From Homalodisca vitripennis (Eukaryota > Arthropoda > Insecta > Hemiptera > Cicadellidae): DNA of 64,000 nucleotides. Numbering within the stretch: the first letter of the stretch is position 1; every line of letters begins with the position of its first letter. Positions 26,209-37,856 of the stretch are shown in pieces. Under the pieces are notes generated by a model that did not search any database, had not been told where the DNA came from, and was given only the letters and a program-made list of their open reading frames with translations. The stretch spans positions 124,001 through 188,000 of the forward strand of contig NW_025776248.1 of the NCBI RefSeq assembly GCF_021130785.1. The letters run 5' to 3'. The position numbers and the translations under genes were made by a program.

Positions 26209-28044
26209 AAGTTACTCACTCATCACTAATTCGCCCATATTCGTGATATCGCATGAAGCTGAAATTTGGCACATGTATGCCTAATGGCTTACATAGAGAA
26301 CTAAAGCATGGTTATAAAGAAGAAACTTTCATGGATGTTTATAAAACACAGAAAAACTAAATTTATTTTTTCTACTTCCCGGCGGCGTTCTATAAGATTA
26401 AATTTTACAAACACATGTGCCCTCAAAAGTTAAATAAAAAATATTTCATGAAAATCAACCATCTGCAGGAGTTGAAATAGAGTTACAACTCTCATTTATA
26501 ACAAGCTATATTTGGTTTGTCAAGTTCTTAATGACCTACAATTATGACCGTTAAAATTCCCGTGCCTCATGATCCGAACCGACGAAGTAAACATTTTTTT
26601 AAAAACTCTAGTTTGTGCCATTCTTTTTCTTTTTATGATACCTTTAAATGAGTTGTCACTTACTAGAGGTGCCTATTTAAAAATTTTGAATTACATCCAA
26701 AATACCCCATTTCGGGAGAGGGGTGGATTTACGCCAAAAACTCCCTCCATTGGTTATATGAACATCCCTAAAATTAAATCACTCCATCTCTATTCATAAA
26801 AAGTTAATAGGAAGCCACGGGGTGGGACTTTTAAGACACCCGGTATAAACTTCATATGTGTTGTAAAACAATCAATAGACATGTGACTCCTAGGATTGAG
26901 CGACAGTAAAAATCAAAACCACCTTCTAAAGTTGACAAAAACACCTTAGGCAATGTGTAGGAAGTTTTTCTTCTCTTTTTATTTTGAATGTTAACGGTTC
27001 TTTTGTCTTGCTACCGAAACATTTTTAGCGTCATTTACTCCACACAATTGTAAATTTATAACAATGTCACTAGTTGCGATACGTTGGAAAATATTATATT
27101 CTCCAAAGGTTTTATAACCTAGAATAACTGTTTCGTTACCTTACTAGTTGAAGAACAATAAATCTAAAGCAATTCCAATGAAAGGTATAGGAGATATAAA
27201 AACAAATTTAAATGCAAAAATTTTGTTATACTATTTTTCCATCAAACGTTATTATCTTATGTCTATTGCCTAAAAGTTTAGTATTGTCGTTGGCTAATTA
27301 TAATAGCTTGTAATTATCCTAACTCACCTACTTATACTATAGACACCATAATAAATTAATAATATAATAGAGATTGTGGTACCACTGTTGGATAGGTAAT
27401 TATTTCTTTACCTTGCAGATCCTGAATAGACCTCTTGTCACTCAGAAACGTAAATAAGGCCGAACTCGCGGCTCTCAAACTTTAACAGTAAATAAAATTC
27501 TCAATGAGGTCAGTTTTACAAGTATTTTGGCAATTGGATTAATTTTTATGAGGAAAACAATTTCTTCTTTTTTATTCTTTCAGTGAACTCTAAATTACTT
27601 ATGAGTGACAATTGTTATATAATTTTCAAAAGTAATAAAAATTATCTTCATCAAAAGAAGAAATCCTTTATATAGCACAATTATTTCCTGCTCACATCGA
27701 TTTAAGTGCTGTAACACAAAGGGTGGTTTACGTAAAGTTTATCTACTCTGTCCTGCCTACTTAGTTCAAATATAAGAGCAAATACTGTTCGTGCCTCATA
27801 AGGATGCCAATAAAGTCCAGAATATTTATTTCAGTCCAGAACATTGGATCCGGTCGGCATTAAATTCTAACTCAAAGTGACGTTTTGTAGAAACTGTTCT
27901 CTATATAGATGCAGTGTAGATATGTGTTTTTAAGGCTCGTTAGTGTAAATAATCTAAACATTTTTAACATAGATTTTATCACTTAAAAGTTCGGTACTTT
28001 AGATATTTTAATTATGAGAATTATGACCTACTTTTATATAATTG
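26206..28044. other. Non-coding DNA, probably degenerate transposon sequence
   Basis: The part 26,206-26,860 is less AT-rich and reads like the non-coding end of an interspersed repeat (GCTGAAATTTGGCACATGTA; later CCCCATTTCGGGAGAGGGG, a short palindrome-like patch near 26,706). No protein is recognisable. Confidence 0.4.
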
Positions 28045-28300
28045 GCTAACCGTTAGTGAAGCCTTATCACTCGTGGGCTGGAAAATATTATTTCAGTCTG
28101 TCTGTGTATCTGTCTGACCACACGATATCTCAAAAAATGAACTGACCTGTAGGCTTTAGATTTTGAATGAGGCTTCATTTATATATTAGCAACACAAGTG
28201 CATGTCACCCACACGTGAATTGGCTGACCATTGAAAATTTATTTTCATTTATGCTATTGCTAACCATTAAGGCAACGGGAAAATAACAGAATAAATAACT
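28045..28300 (+). repeat. Dispersed repeat R3, copy C
   Basis: This is the third copy of the repeat at 15,348 and 21,985. It includes TCTGTCTGTGTATCTGTCTG, ACGATATCTCAAAAAATGAA, GAGGCTTCATTTATATATTA and GCTAACCATTAAGGCAACGG. Confidence 0.6.
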
Positions 28301-28396
28301 TTTTTAAACTAGCTATTTTAAATAGTTATATGAGATTTTAATCATGAGGCATATTATTTATGTAAAAAGAAAAGGAAAAGAAAAAAGTAATAGGGT

Positions 28397-29009
28397 GAAA
28401 GTCAAAAGTTGGTGACAAGGTCTGATTGCAGAGCACTCTTGCGTAGTATCCTAACCACCTCACCTTTTAGACACAACTTTTTTTATTTAAACACTGCTAT
28501 AAAACCTACGTAATGAAAGTCAATGTTAAAAATTGGTGACAAGATCTGATTACAGAGCACTCTTGCGTAGTATCCTAACCACCTCACCTTTAAGACACAA
28601 CTTTTTTTATTTAAACAACTGCTATGAAACCTACGTAATGAAAGTCAATGTTAAAAATTGGTGACAAGATCTGATTACAGAGCACTCTTGCGTAGTATCA
28701 TAACCACCTCACCCTTTTGACACAATTTTTTTATTTAAACACTGCTATGAAACCTACGTAATGAAAGTCAATGTTAAAAAATTGGTGACAAGATCTGATT
28801 GCAGAGCACTCTTGCGTAGTATCCTAACCACCTCACCTTTTTGACACAACTTTTTTTATTTAAACACTGCTATGAAACCTACGTAATGAAAGTCAATGTT
28901 AAAAATTGGTGACAAGATCTGTTTGCAGATCACTCTTGCGTAATATCCTAACCACCTCACCTTTTTGATACAACTGTTTTATTTAAACACTGCTATGAAA
29001 CCTACGTAA
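28397..29009. repeat. Tandem array, ~118-125-bp unit, five copies
   Basis: The landmark GAAAGTCAA recurs at 28,397, 28,515, 28,640, 28,763 and 28,888. Each unit includes GCAGAGCACTCTTGCGTAGT, CCTAACCACCTCACC and an A/T tract. The first copy lacks six bases (TGTTAA) present in the others, which accounts for its shorter length. No reading frame is conserved through the units. Confidence 0.93.
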
Positions 29010-30143
29010 CTCAATGAACTAAATGTGAATTTATAATGTAGCAAGATATTAAAAAAAAATTATAAGCACACTTAAATTTTACGTTTAATTCTATTTCTAG
29101 ATAGTATAATTGTTATGAAAAAATTTCTTTACAGTAGGTCGAAAGTTAAATCGGCTATAGTCTTTAAATTTAGCATGTAGCCTATTGAAAGCCTCTAACG
29201 CTATACGCGTTGTGGTGTACTCATGCATTGTATTCGAAGTACCGGTATGAATAAACACAAAACAAATAATGTAATTTCAATACTTTGATAAACAATAAAC
29301 CTTTTGTATCGTTTACTCGTCCAGAGGTATATTTGGTTAGGAGAACTTTATAAGCCTTAGCTTTAGTCCCAGCTTTGAGTCAACAGCTTTAGCTAATATG
29401 GGTTTAGAGTGTGATACCCAGTAATTAAATCTGATATCCCTCTTGTTTAAAAATTCAGAATCAGGAAAAAATCCACTGCTTTAAACCGTTCCTTGTATGA
29501 AACGACTTGTTCAAAAATAAAAAGATATTAATTAAATTGTTGGTAGTAAGTTTTATTATGGAATAGTCTACATAATGTAATTAATTAGTGTTTATTAATA
29601 TACATGGTAAAAGCTTTATACGGAATATGCATTCAAACGAGCTGGAATAAAATATGAACTTTAAGTACTTACATTTACTCCGTTACATTTTTCATGTCTT
29701 CCGCTTCATCTTAGTTACTTGTTTCATCACTGTAAAATGTTTATGGAATTCTTAAATACTTTTCGATACATTGTAAAGAAGGAAATTATTAACTATTCAT
29801 TTGAATAATTTATTGTTTTTTTTCTTATAGTCTACTAAAACAAGCAGACTCTTGTGAATTAAAAACATCTATCATGTAAATTTCATTAATTCCCAAATAA
29901 ATAATTATACAATCGTTCCAAATTAGCTGCTATTAAAAAACTGATAATTTAACAATAATTATTGATCACACGATAGATCAATAATAGAATCTATAGGTCA
30001 ATATATAGAACTATAGATTACATAGTTTCTATCAGTTGAAAGATAATAAACCTACTGGATCTCAATATAATAACAAAATCATGCAGTAAAAAGCAGATAA
30101 ACATATTGTTGTTTTATAAATTTATATTTTTAGTTTAGTTTAT
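29010..30143. other. AT-rich non-coding DNA
   Basis: Nothing recognisable is present apart from short repeats of CTATAG/GATCAATA type at 29,960-30,030. Confidence 0.5.
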
Positions 30144-31820
30144 TTATATTTTAGTATTTTTAGTCTGCGTGCTTAATATTTTTAAACTATGGCAGAAGTT
30201 TGTTAAAGTAGGAGCTATATAATGAAAATTCCTTGTGTAAAAAGTTAAATTTAGTTTTGGGACTCTAAAACTACAAGCGTTCCTTATCCAACATCTATAC
30301 ATATGTACATATGACAACAAATGTCCACTCTTCATGAAAGTCCGATTAAAACTGTATAAACATAATTCAATCTTACAGTAAATATCTTTAAAGCAAAAAA
30401 AAGAAAAAAAACACACATGGGTGAGATGGATCTCTTGAAGTTTTTTTTAACATCAAACAAATATACCACTTTTGAATAATTTCCAAATGATTTATAAAAG
30501 ATTTATATATTTGGCCCCAAGATTCAAATGCATATTCTAGCTTGCTATTTACTAAAGCAAAATAAAGACTTCGCATAGTTTGGAGAGGGCACATGTCCCA
30601 AACAGTCCTGATAGTAAAGTAAATGATAAATAAACTTCCTGACAAGAGCTTTACTTTAACTTTTAGAATATGAAACTTTCAACTAAGTCTACTTTTCAAA
30701 ATTACACCAAGATATTTTACTTCTCTAATTCAATTAGTTTTCAGGGCAGTTTGCACAAGTGTTTTGGTTGCTGAAACAATCAAAGCAATTATATAGTTAT
30801 GTTATTATAAAAGTCAACATAAACTGTTGACCTAAAAGTTTCACTGACATAACAAAGGGTTGTATTGTATGCAAATGCGGCAATTTTATCATTTAGTCTA
30901 GCATTGTAAAGGTCATTCACATAGATTAAAAATAATATTGCTCGTAACACCGAACCCTGTGGGACCCATGTCCAAGAAAAGCCCACTTACACACTTATTC
31001 TCCCATTTGTATTGTTGATACAATTCATAAGAGTTAATCCAGTATTAACTTATTACTAACGAACTTTATTTCATTCAAAAAATTCACTACTTTTTCTTTT
31101 ATAATTTTTTCTATTATCTTAGAGAGTTTTGAAATCAATGATATAGGACGAAAGTTTGAGCATTTATAAGATGAATTACTTTTATAAATTGGTATTACCA
31201 CTTTTTTTCTAGATGGTTTGAAAAAAGCCTGTATTGAAACTTAATTGATAATAATTGTAAACATTTCTGCTAACCTGCTATAACACTAGGACATATGTTT
31301 AATCGTAAAACAATTTATACTATGAATACACGGTGAATTGCCATTTTTCAAAGTGGTCACAGCGCTAACTACACCTTTGGCCCTAATAATATGGATGATC
31401 TCTCCTGAATACCTAAAAATTTATCCTTGAATGAAAAGTTTCCAAGGCCAGCAGGTAAATTATCAATTTCAATTATTCGTCCAGTAATAGACAAAAAAAA
31501 AATTGATTAAATTCTTTAGCAGCAGTTTCCGAGTCAGTAATCACTGTATTATCGATTTGCAGACGAAACGTTTCATCTCTGTGACTCTGGCCAGTTCTTA
31601 TAATTTTAATCGTATTCCAATTTCCTTTCGATTTCCAACATTTTCTCTAATTTATTCTTATGATAAAACGATTTAGTTAGTTCAGTTTATTCCTAAAAGG
31701 ATTATAAGGATTATAATATAATCTAAATTTAAATATTGCCGTCTACTTTTGACTATTTTTTTATAAAACATTTCTGTTTTTTTATTCTGACTACAGATAT
31801 ATTCATTCATCCATTGTAAT
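30144..31820 (-). pseudogene. Non-LTR retrotransposon reverse transcriptase remnant
   Basis: The order on the minus strand matches an ORF2 reverse transcriptase read in broken frames. There is a linker with FNQFF near 31,500, a fingers segment with EKIIKEKVVNFL near 31,100, and the motif VPQGSVLRAILFLIYVNDLY (30,900-30,965). An active-site block FAYNTTLCY follows where FADDTTL is expected. C-terminal pieces include LYFALVNSKLEYAFESWGQI (about 30,500-30,570) and FHYIAPTLTNF (about 30,190-30,220). Both catalytic Asp residues are replaced, and stops are frequent. It resembles Jockey/CR1-clade elements but is a different sequence from the remnant at 22,540. Confidence 0.8.
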
Positions 31821-31891
31821 TTTCAAAATTTATTACTTAATGGTGATATCTTTGTATGGTTTAATACATATTTGCACTTTACTTTCAAACG

Positions 31892-32738
31892 AATCATAAG
31901 CTTTAGAAACATTACCGTGCCTATAAACATCAGACAGCAATAACCAGCATAACATCGAGCTTATCATTGTACCGATTGTATTAAATAGTAATTTTGGGTT
32001 AACTGGATTACCGGTGGAAGTAGTAGGCCCAGACGAATGATAAGGACTGCACAGAACAAAAAGCCTTCTATCAGCGAGGCGCGCATCATAAGCTTTAGAA
32101 ACATTACCGTGCCTATAAACATCAGACAGCAATAACCAGCATAACATCGAGCTTATCATTGTACCGATTGTATTAAATAGTAATTTTGGGTTAACTGGAT
32201 TACCGGTGGAAGGAGTAGGCCCAGACGAATGATAAGGACTGCACAGAACAAAAAGCCTTCTATCAGCGAGGCGCGCATCATAAGCTTTAGAAACATTACC
32301 GTGCCTATAAACATCAGACAGCAATGACCAGCATAACATCGAGCTTATCATTGTACCGATTGTATTAAATAGTAATTTTGGGTTAACTGGATTACCGGTG
32401 GAAGGAGTAGGCCCAGACGAATGATAAGGACTGCACAGAACAAAAAGCCTTCTATCAGCGAGGCGCGCATCATAAGCTTTAGAAACATTACCGTGCCTAT
32501 AAACATCAGGACAGCAATAACCAGCATAACATCGAGCTTATCATTGTACCGATTGTATTAAATAGTAATTTTGGGTTAACTGGATTACCGGTGGAAGGAG
32601 TAGGCCCAGACGAATGATAAGGACTGCACAGAACAAAAAGCCTTCTATCAGCGAGGCGCGCATCATAAGCTTTAGAAACATTACCGTGCCTATAAACATT
32701 AGACAGCAATAACCAGCATAACATCGAGCTTATCATAA
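31892..32738. repeat. Satellite array, 192-bp unit, ~4.4 copies
   Basis: CATCATAAGCTTTAGAAAC recurs at 32,084, 32,276, 32,468 and 32,661, and a variant (GAATCATAAGC) starts the array near 31,892, giving a 192-bp period (193 once, from an extra G near 32,510). The copies are nearly identical. Because 192 is divisible by three, a minus-strand frame stays open across copies (31,833-32,351 and 32,506-32,799) and encodes a 64-residue repeat containing DVYRHGNVSKAYDARLADRR. The single extra G breaks the frame. I do not recognise the peptide and favour a satellite over a gene. Confidence 0.92.
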
Positions 32739-33281
32739 CTGATAACAGTGCAAGTAGCCACGGCTGGCTCGGTAGCGTACTCAGTATCAATAATGTCACG
32801 TGCTGGCCAGCGAGTCTGTCTCCAACACTGCCGCTTCCACCTCACACGCCTGTCCCTTCAGGACATCCTCAAGTAGACAAGATCGATACATGAACATGTA
32901 GTCTCTGTTACTCTTGTTCGTTGGTCTGTTTAAGATTCAAAACCCAAACCTAGCCATCATCGATTTATAATAATCGATACCATTATCGCCAATTTTCAAT
33001 AGATCCACATCAATATCGCCCATTATAACTAAATTCTTTAATATGTTTTTTATTATTTATTAAATACTGTTTAAATTCATTGATAAACACCAGAATGGTG
33101 CAAACATGCAATCTGCGGTATCAAAATGCGGTATTTGGAATTCTCCATATTTATTAAATATAATGAGTATGCGATCATGTCCCAAAGAAAAGGGAATACA
33201 CAGTAAATTCTGTTATTGTTATTTTATTTTTAACTTAGGAAGTAACTGAGAAAATCTTCTTCTGTCGCGATCCTATGAGAA
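32739..33281. other. Spacer between two satellite arrays
   Basis: The first 140 bases (to about 32,880) are notably GC-richer than their surroundings (CCGCTTCCACCTCACACGCC) and flank the last 192-bp unit. The rest is AT-rich. No gene is recognised. Confidence 0.45.
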
Positions 33282-34640
33282 TAGCGGGCTGTATCTCAAT
33301 GATCTCACCTTGAGAGAAAGGAAAGCCAGCTTTGTCGTAACTATCCAGTCTAAGCGGACAATAGAAGATACACCCACATGTTCACGCTAGCCAGTCTAGT
33401 GTCCACCACTAACCACGAGGGTAGATCGATATACGAATGTTTCCTTGTAATAGCGGGCTGTATCTCAATAATCTCACCTTGAGACAAAGGAAAGCCAGCT
33501 TTGTCGTAACTTCTCCAGTCTAAGCGGACAATAGAAGATACACCCACATGTCCACGCTAGCCAGTCTAGTGTCCACCACTAACCACGAGGGTAGATCGAT
33601 ATACGAATGTTTCCTTGTAATAGCGGGCTGTATCTCAATAATCTCACCTTGAGACAAAGGAAAGCCAGCTTTGTCGTAACTATCCAGTCTAAGCGGACAA
33701 TAGAAGATACACCCACATGTTCACGCTAGCCAGTCTAGTGTCCACCACTAACCACGAGGGTAGATCGATATACGAATGTTTCCCTGTAATAGCGGGCTGT
33801 ATCTCAATAATCTCACCTTGAGACAAAGGAAAGCCAGCTTTGTCGTAACTTCTCCAGTCTAAGCGGACAATAGAAGATACACCCACATGTTCACGCTAGC
33901 CAGTCTAGTGTCCACCACTAACCACGAGGGTAGATCGATATACGAATGTTTTCCCTGTAATAGCGGGCTGTATCTCAATAATCTCACCTTGAGACAAAGG
34001 AAAGCCAGCTTTGTCGTAACTTCTCCAGTCTAAGCGGACAATAGAAGATACACCCACATGTTCACGCTAGCCAGTCTAGTGTCCACCACTAACCACGAGG
34101 GTAGATCGATATACGAATGTTTCCCTGTAATAGCGGGCTGTATCTCAATAATCTCACCTTGAGACAAAGGAAAGCCAGCTTTGTCGTAACTTCTCCAGTC
34201 TAAGCGGACAATAGAAGATACACCCACATGTTCACGCTAGCCAGTCTAGTGTCCACCACTAACCACGACGGTAGATCGATATACGAATGTTTCCTTGTAA
34301 TAGCGGGCTGTATCTCAATAATCTCACCTTGAGACAAAGGAAAGCCAGCTTTGTCGTAACTATCCAGTCTAAGCGGACAATAGAAGATACACCGACATGT
34401 TCACGCTAGCCAGTCTAGTGTCCACCACTAACCACGAGGGTAGATCGATATACGAATGTTTCCTTGTAATAGCGGGCTGTATCTCAATAATCTCACCTTG
34501 AGACAAAGGAAAGCCAGCTTTGTCGTAACTTCTCCAGTCTAAGCGGACAATAGAAGATACACCCACATGTTCACGCTAGCCAGTCTAGTGTCCACCACTA
34601 ACCACGAGGGTAGATCGATATACGAATGTTTCCCTGTAAT
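33282..34640. repeat. Satellite array, 169-171-bp unit, eight copies
   Basis: TAGCGGGCTGTATCTCAAT recurs at 33,282, 33,451, 33,621, 33,790, 33,961, 34,131, 34,301 and 34,470. Units are nearly identical. A diagnostic variant, TATCCAGTC versus TTCTCCAGTC, marks copies in the order A B A B B B A B. The 65-codon minus-strand frames that recur here are a by-product of the repeat and are not genes. Confidence 0.95.
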
Positions 34641-35220
34641 CAGTAGATGCAGATTAAATTTCAAACAAATTAATATCATTATTAATGTATTAAAACATAC
34701 TTCTGATATTACAAGAGGCACGCCTTAACACAATTTGAAAAGTTAGTAAGTCATTTTAAAACACCTAAATAATACTTTTGTTTGAAGAAATATCACTTGG
34801 TTAATATTGATGTTATGATGTACGTGTATTTAGCTTATAATACGAATTAAAATTAAATAATGCTTAATATTTTATTATACATTACCAGCCACATCGCAGA
34901 CAATTTCTTTTTGAAAAACAAGGGCATAATAAGTCTATTCTTGAAATGAAATCCCGAACTATTCTGAGATAAATAACTGAAAGATGTTCAAATCTATCGA
35001 TACATTTAAATTTATGTTAAACGAGGTGAGGTTAACACATTATTAAATACACTTTTTAACTTTTCTTAAATATTTTATGATGTTTTAATAGCTCCAACGA
35101 TTTCAGTAAATTTGAACTGTTTCAGGCCAGTTTAATAATTATAAATGTAAAGGGAGACAAAGGTGTAAGTCCTTAGCGTCTCAGTTAACAGACATTAACA
35201 TACATAATGGCATTTTACTA
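34641..35220. other. AT-rich non-coding DNA
   Basis: No gene or repeat was recognised between the satellite and the Helitron. Confidence 0.5.
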
Positions 35221-35540
35221 TCTATATAAATAAAAATGAATTTCGGTTCGTTAGTCTCGCTAAAACTCAAGAACGGCTGAACCGATTTGGCTAATTTTGG
35301 TCTTGAAATGTTCGAGGAAGTCCGGGGAAGGTTTTAAACGATCAAAATATAACAAAAATTGCAAGGAAAATATTAAAAACGACAATTTTATTTTCCCATA
35401 CAAACTGTTCTTACCTGTAAAACGTTTGATTGATGTTCATGTATCCATAATTAGTCTGTGTTGGGTGCGTTCAGAAATATACATTGAAATTCGCAGACCC
35501 GGTGTTGCCACTTTATAGCTAGATCATCTATACAATATTC

Positions 35541-36030
35541 CTATTGATCATTAAAGTTAAAAATAAATAATGTAAGTAATACAAATTTAACATAATTTAA
35601 TTTAAAGCTGTAACAAATACAAATGACGAAGTGTCTCAGTATCATATGTTTACTTACTACTACATGCAATTTTGGGTCAAGTGTTTCATCGGGAATCTCG
35701 GCTGAAATTATGGAATCAATCAATAATATGTGCGCATGTGGCAGACCACGCTTTTGCCACTCAACAGAGTACATCCAACAACGTACTTGGCCACACACAC
35801 GATGCATTATAATGAAATTAATTAAAGATTTTAATTTTTCTTAAACACTCTGACAGTGATGTCATGCCTATAAACTGGTGTTTGGCCGTGTAGCAATTCT
35901 TTCTTAATTTCCATCCATTGTGGGTTACAGGTGAATGTTATAAATAGGTCTGAACGGCCATATTTTCTAACATACGACATCGCATCTTGTGCGAATCGAG
36001 CATGTGGCGCGGGCTTCCAATGTAAGTGGC
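35541..36030 (-). pseudogene. Helitron Rep (rolling-circle replication initiator) fragment
   Basis: The frame at 35,541-35,807 contains WQKRGLPHAHILL, the His-hydrophobic-His replication motif of Helitron Rep domains, preceded by CWMYSVE and followed by PDETLDPKLHVVVSKHMI. Upstream on the same strand, in other frames, 35,850-36,030 encodes pieces such as FTCNPQWMEIKKELL and KYGRSDLFI that precede the motif in these proteins. The downstream Rep Tyr motif and the helicase are missing. Rep nicks and joins the transposon ends; this copy cannot. Confidence 0.8.
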
Positions 36031-36124
36031 CGGCAAAATTGTTATTTTCCCTACATTTTCTGCATTTGAATCGGCATTAATAGCATCACGAAGATGAATG
36101 TACTCTTCAGATCGAAATAATTAA

Positions 36125-36660
36125 TTGATATTATTTATAAACCCGGCTTTCTAATGATGTCTTCACTTTGCTCGCTAGGACCTGACTGGGTGGCAGACAA
36201 GTCTGGCACAGCCAGAATATATTGCTGTTGTTGTGCTCTTGACTTTCTCCTATTTTAACCAACGAGATAGACGGCATGCAGGGAGGCCTCGGTGACTCGG
36301 ACAAGTTTGGCACGACCAGAATATTGCCGATGTTGTGCTCCTGATTTTCTTCTATCTCATCCAAATATTTTAATTCTTCACCAGTCAGATTAAGTTATGA
36401 AAATGTTATTCCTTCAGATGATGATGATGATAGCATTGTTGAGACGAACTTCGGTTTTGATAAAAATTGTTGTTTCACTTGATTGTTTTGTTCCTTGGCC
36501 CTGTTAATTCTTATTATGCGGCTCAAATTGTGACCAGACTTGATACAAACGTTGAAAGTATCAGCGGTTATTGTCAAACATTCGTCGCATCCTAACAATT
36601 TTTTCGTGCAACTGGGACAGGTAGTTGTTTTATTCTGCCGTTCTATCTACCTTTTGCAAA
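36125..36660 (-). pseudogene. Possible N-terminal part of the Helitron protein
   Basis: Minus-strand frames at 36,131-36,364 and 36,395-36,598 lie upstream of the Rep fragment within the Helitron. The latter contains LGCDECLTITADTF, and Cys pairs just upstream may belong to a zinc-finger segment. Two near-repeats around IGESQEHNNSNI and IEENQEHNIGNI suggest a local duplication. Assignment rests mainly on position inside the element. Confidence 0.35.
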
Positions 36661-37302
36661 AGAGACAATGCATTGTAAAAGTTCTTCTTCTATAAAAACA
36701 AATCAATTAATCAATTTATAGGAAAGTGACTATCACGCTACAAACGTATTCAGCCAATTATAAAAACAAAGCGATCTGACACTTGATCTGACAGAAATTT
36801 AAAACACCTTTTTAAAGACACCTTTATGTGTTTTTTTATTAATTATTGTGGCATTGTTCAACAGCTGCCTGCGGTGTAGAAGGCGCTGTATTCATTGAAT
36901 TTTGAACAGTTCTAAGATGCCATAGCATGGCCTATACTATGATGATGATGCCTTTATAAAGTTACCGGTTCTGCAATACATAATTAGGGTTTAAATTAAT
37001 ATGGTTTAAGTTAAGAGGTAAGTGAAACGAAGTTCACCGGGTCAGCTAGTATTTGATAAAATCACAATAAAACAAATCCTGAAAAAGAAAATATTTTTAA
37101 CGTAACATGGAATTTGCAAAGTGTAACTGACTTTGACATATAAATAACAACACACATTTACTACCACCTGCTTACATTAGACTACAAAACCTATCATTAG
37201 ATAGCTCTAAAAGGGAATAAGAAAAGTTATTTATAATAAAATATAAACAGTGAGGATTGAGTGTTCAAAATTAAACATATTCTTCTGTCAACTAAATTTG
37301 GA

Positions 37303-37547
37303 CTAGAATTGGACGTTTGATAGGTAGAAATTGTAATGTCGAAGCAATACAAATTGTTCTCGTTGAACGTCTTCGTAGTTGAATTTTGTAGCAGCTCTTC
37401 CAGATGTCAAATCTGTAACAGTGCCAGATTGCAGACGAAATTCACAAAGGACTTTATATTTGTTCACGGGTTGAATAATAGCCACTTTGTAATTAACTAT
37501 AGCCGTTAATTTTTCAAGTGAGTGGAATCGTAAATTACCGTATATCT
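37303..37547 (-). CDS. Possible host exon, unrecognised protein
   Basis: An open frame of about 81 codons runs from a possible acceptor (AATCTTCTAAG at about 37,548) to TAG at 37,303. Its translation, including RFHSLEKLTAIVNYKVAIIQ and LQSGTVTDLTSGRAATKFNY, has normal amino-acid composition and few Lys/Asn/Ile runs, unlike chance frames here. I cannot name the family. It could be a terminal exon, an internal exon whose donor I missed, or a fragment of a processed pseudogene. Confidence 0.4.
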
Positions 37548-37800
37548 CTTAGAAGATTTAATTAAATCAGGGGAGAATGAATTGATTAAATTAGATTTAT
37601 TGGATGAAAAAATTTTAATATTTAAAACATGATAATATTTAAGCTATATATACTGAAAGTTTAATCAATACTACGATATTTATTGTATTTGTACTACATT
37701 AATAGACCCTTATTTTATTAGGAACCAATTCTTTGCTTTGTGTAATTCAAATATGATCTTTCTCATTTTTTAATGATGTTGTTCAAATTACTCAATTAAG

Positions 37801-37856
<56 letters not shown>

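Larger units (their letters stand above)
35221..37049 (+). mobile_element. Helitron, decayed
   Basis: The left end begins TCTATATAAATAAAAATGAA after an A and continues with GTTCGTTAGTCTCGCTAAAA and GAACGGCTGAACCGATTTGG, a terminus widely seen in arthropod Helitrons. The right end has a short stem (GTGAA...TTCAC) followed by GGGTCAGCTAG and then T, the CTRR-T end of the class. No target duplication is expected. Inside is a broken Rep fragment. It lies on the minus strand, opposite to the orientation implied by the termini. The helicase domain is absent. Confidence 0.75.

Noticed and set aside
31833..32351. 172-codon frame as a protein-coding gene
   Set aside because: It consists of satellite units whose length happens to be divisible by three; no start context, family or flanking gene structure.
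28397..34640. CRISPR-like arrays
   Set aside because: Adjacent units are homologous along their full length with no unique spacers; these are eukaryotic satellites.
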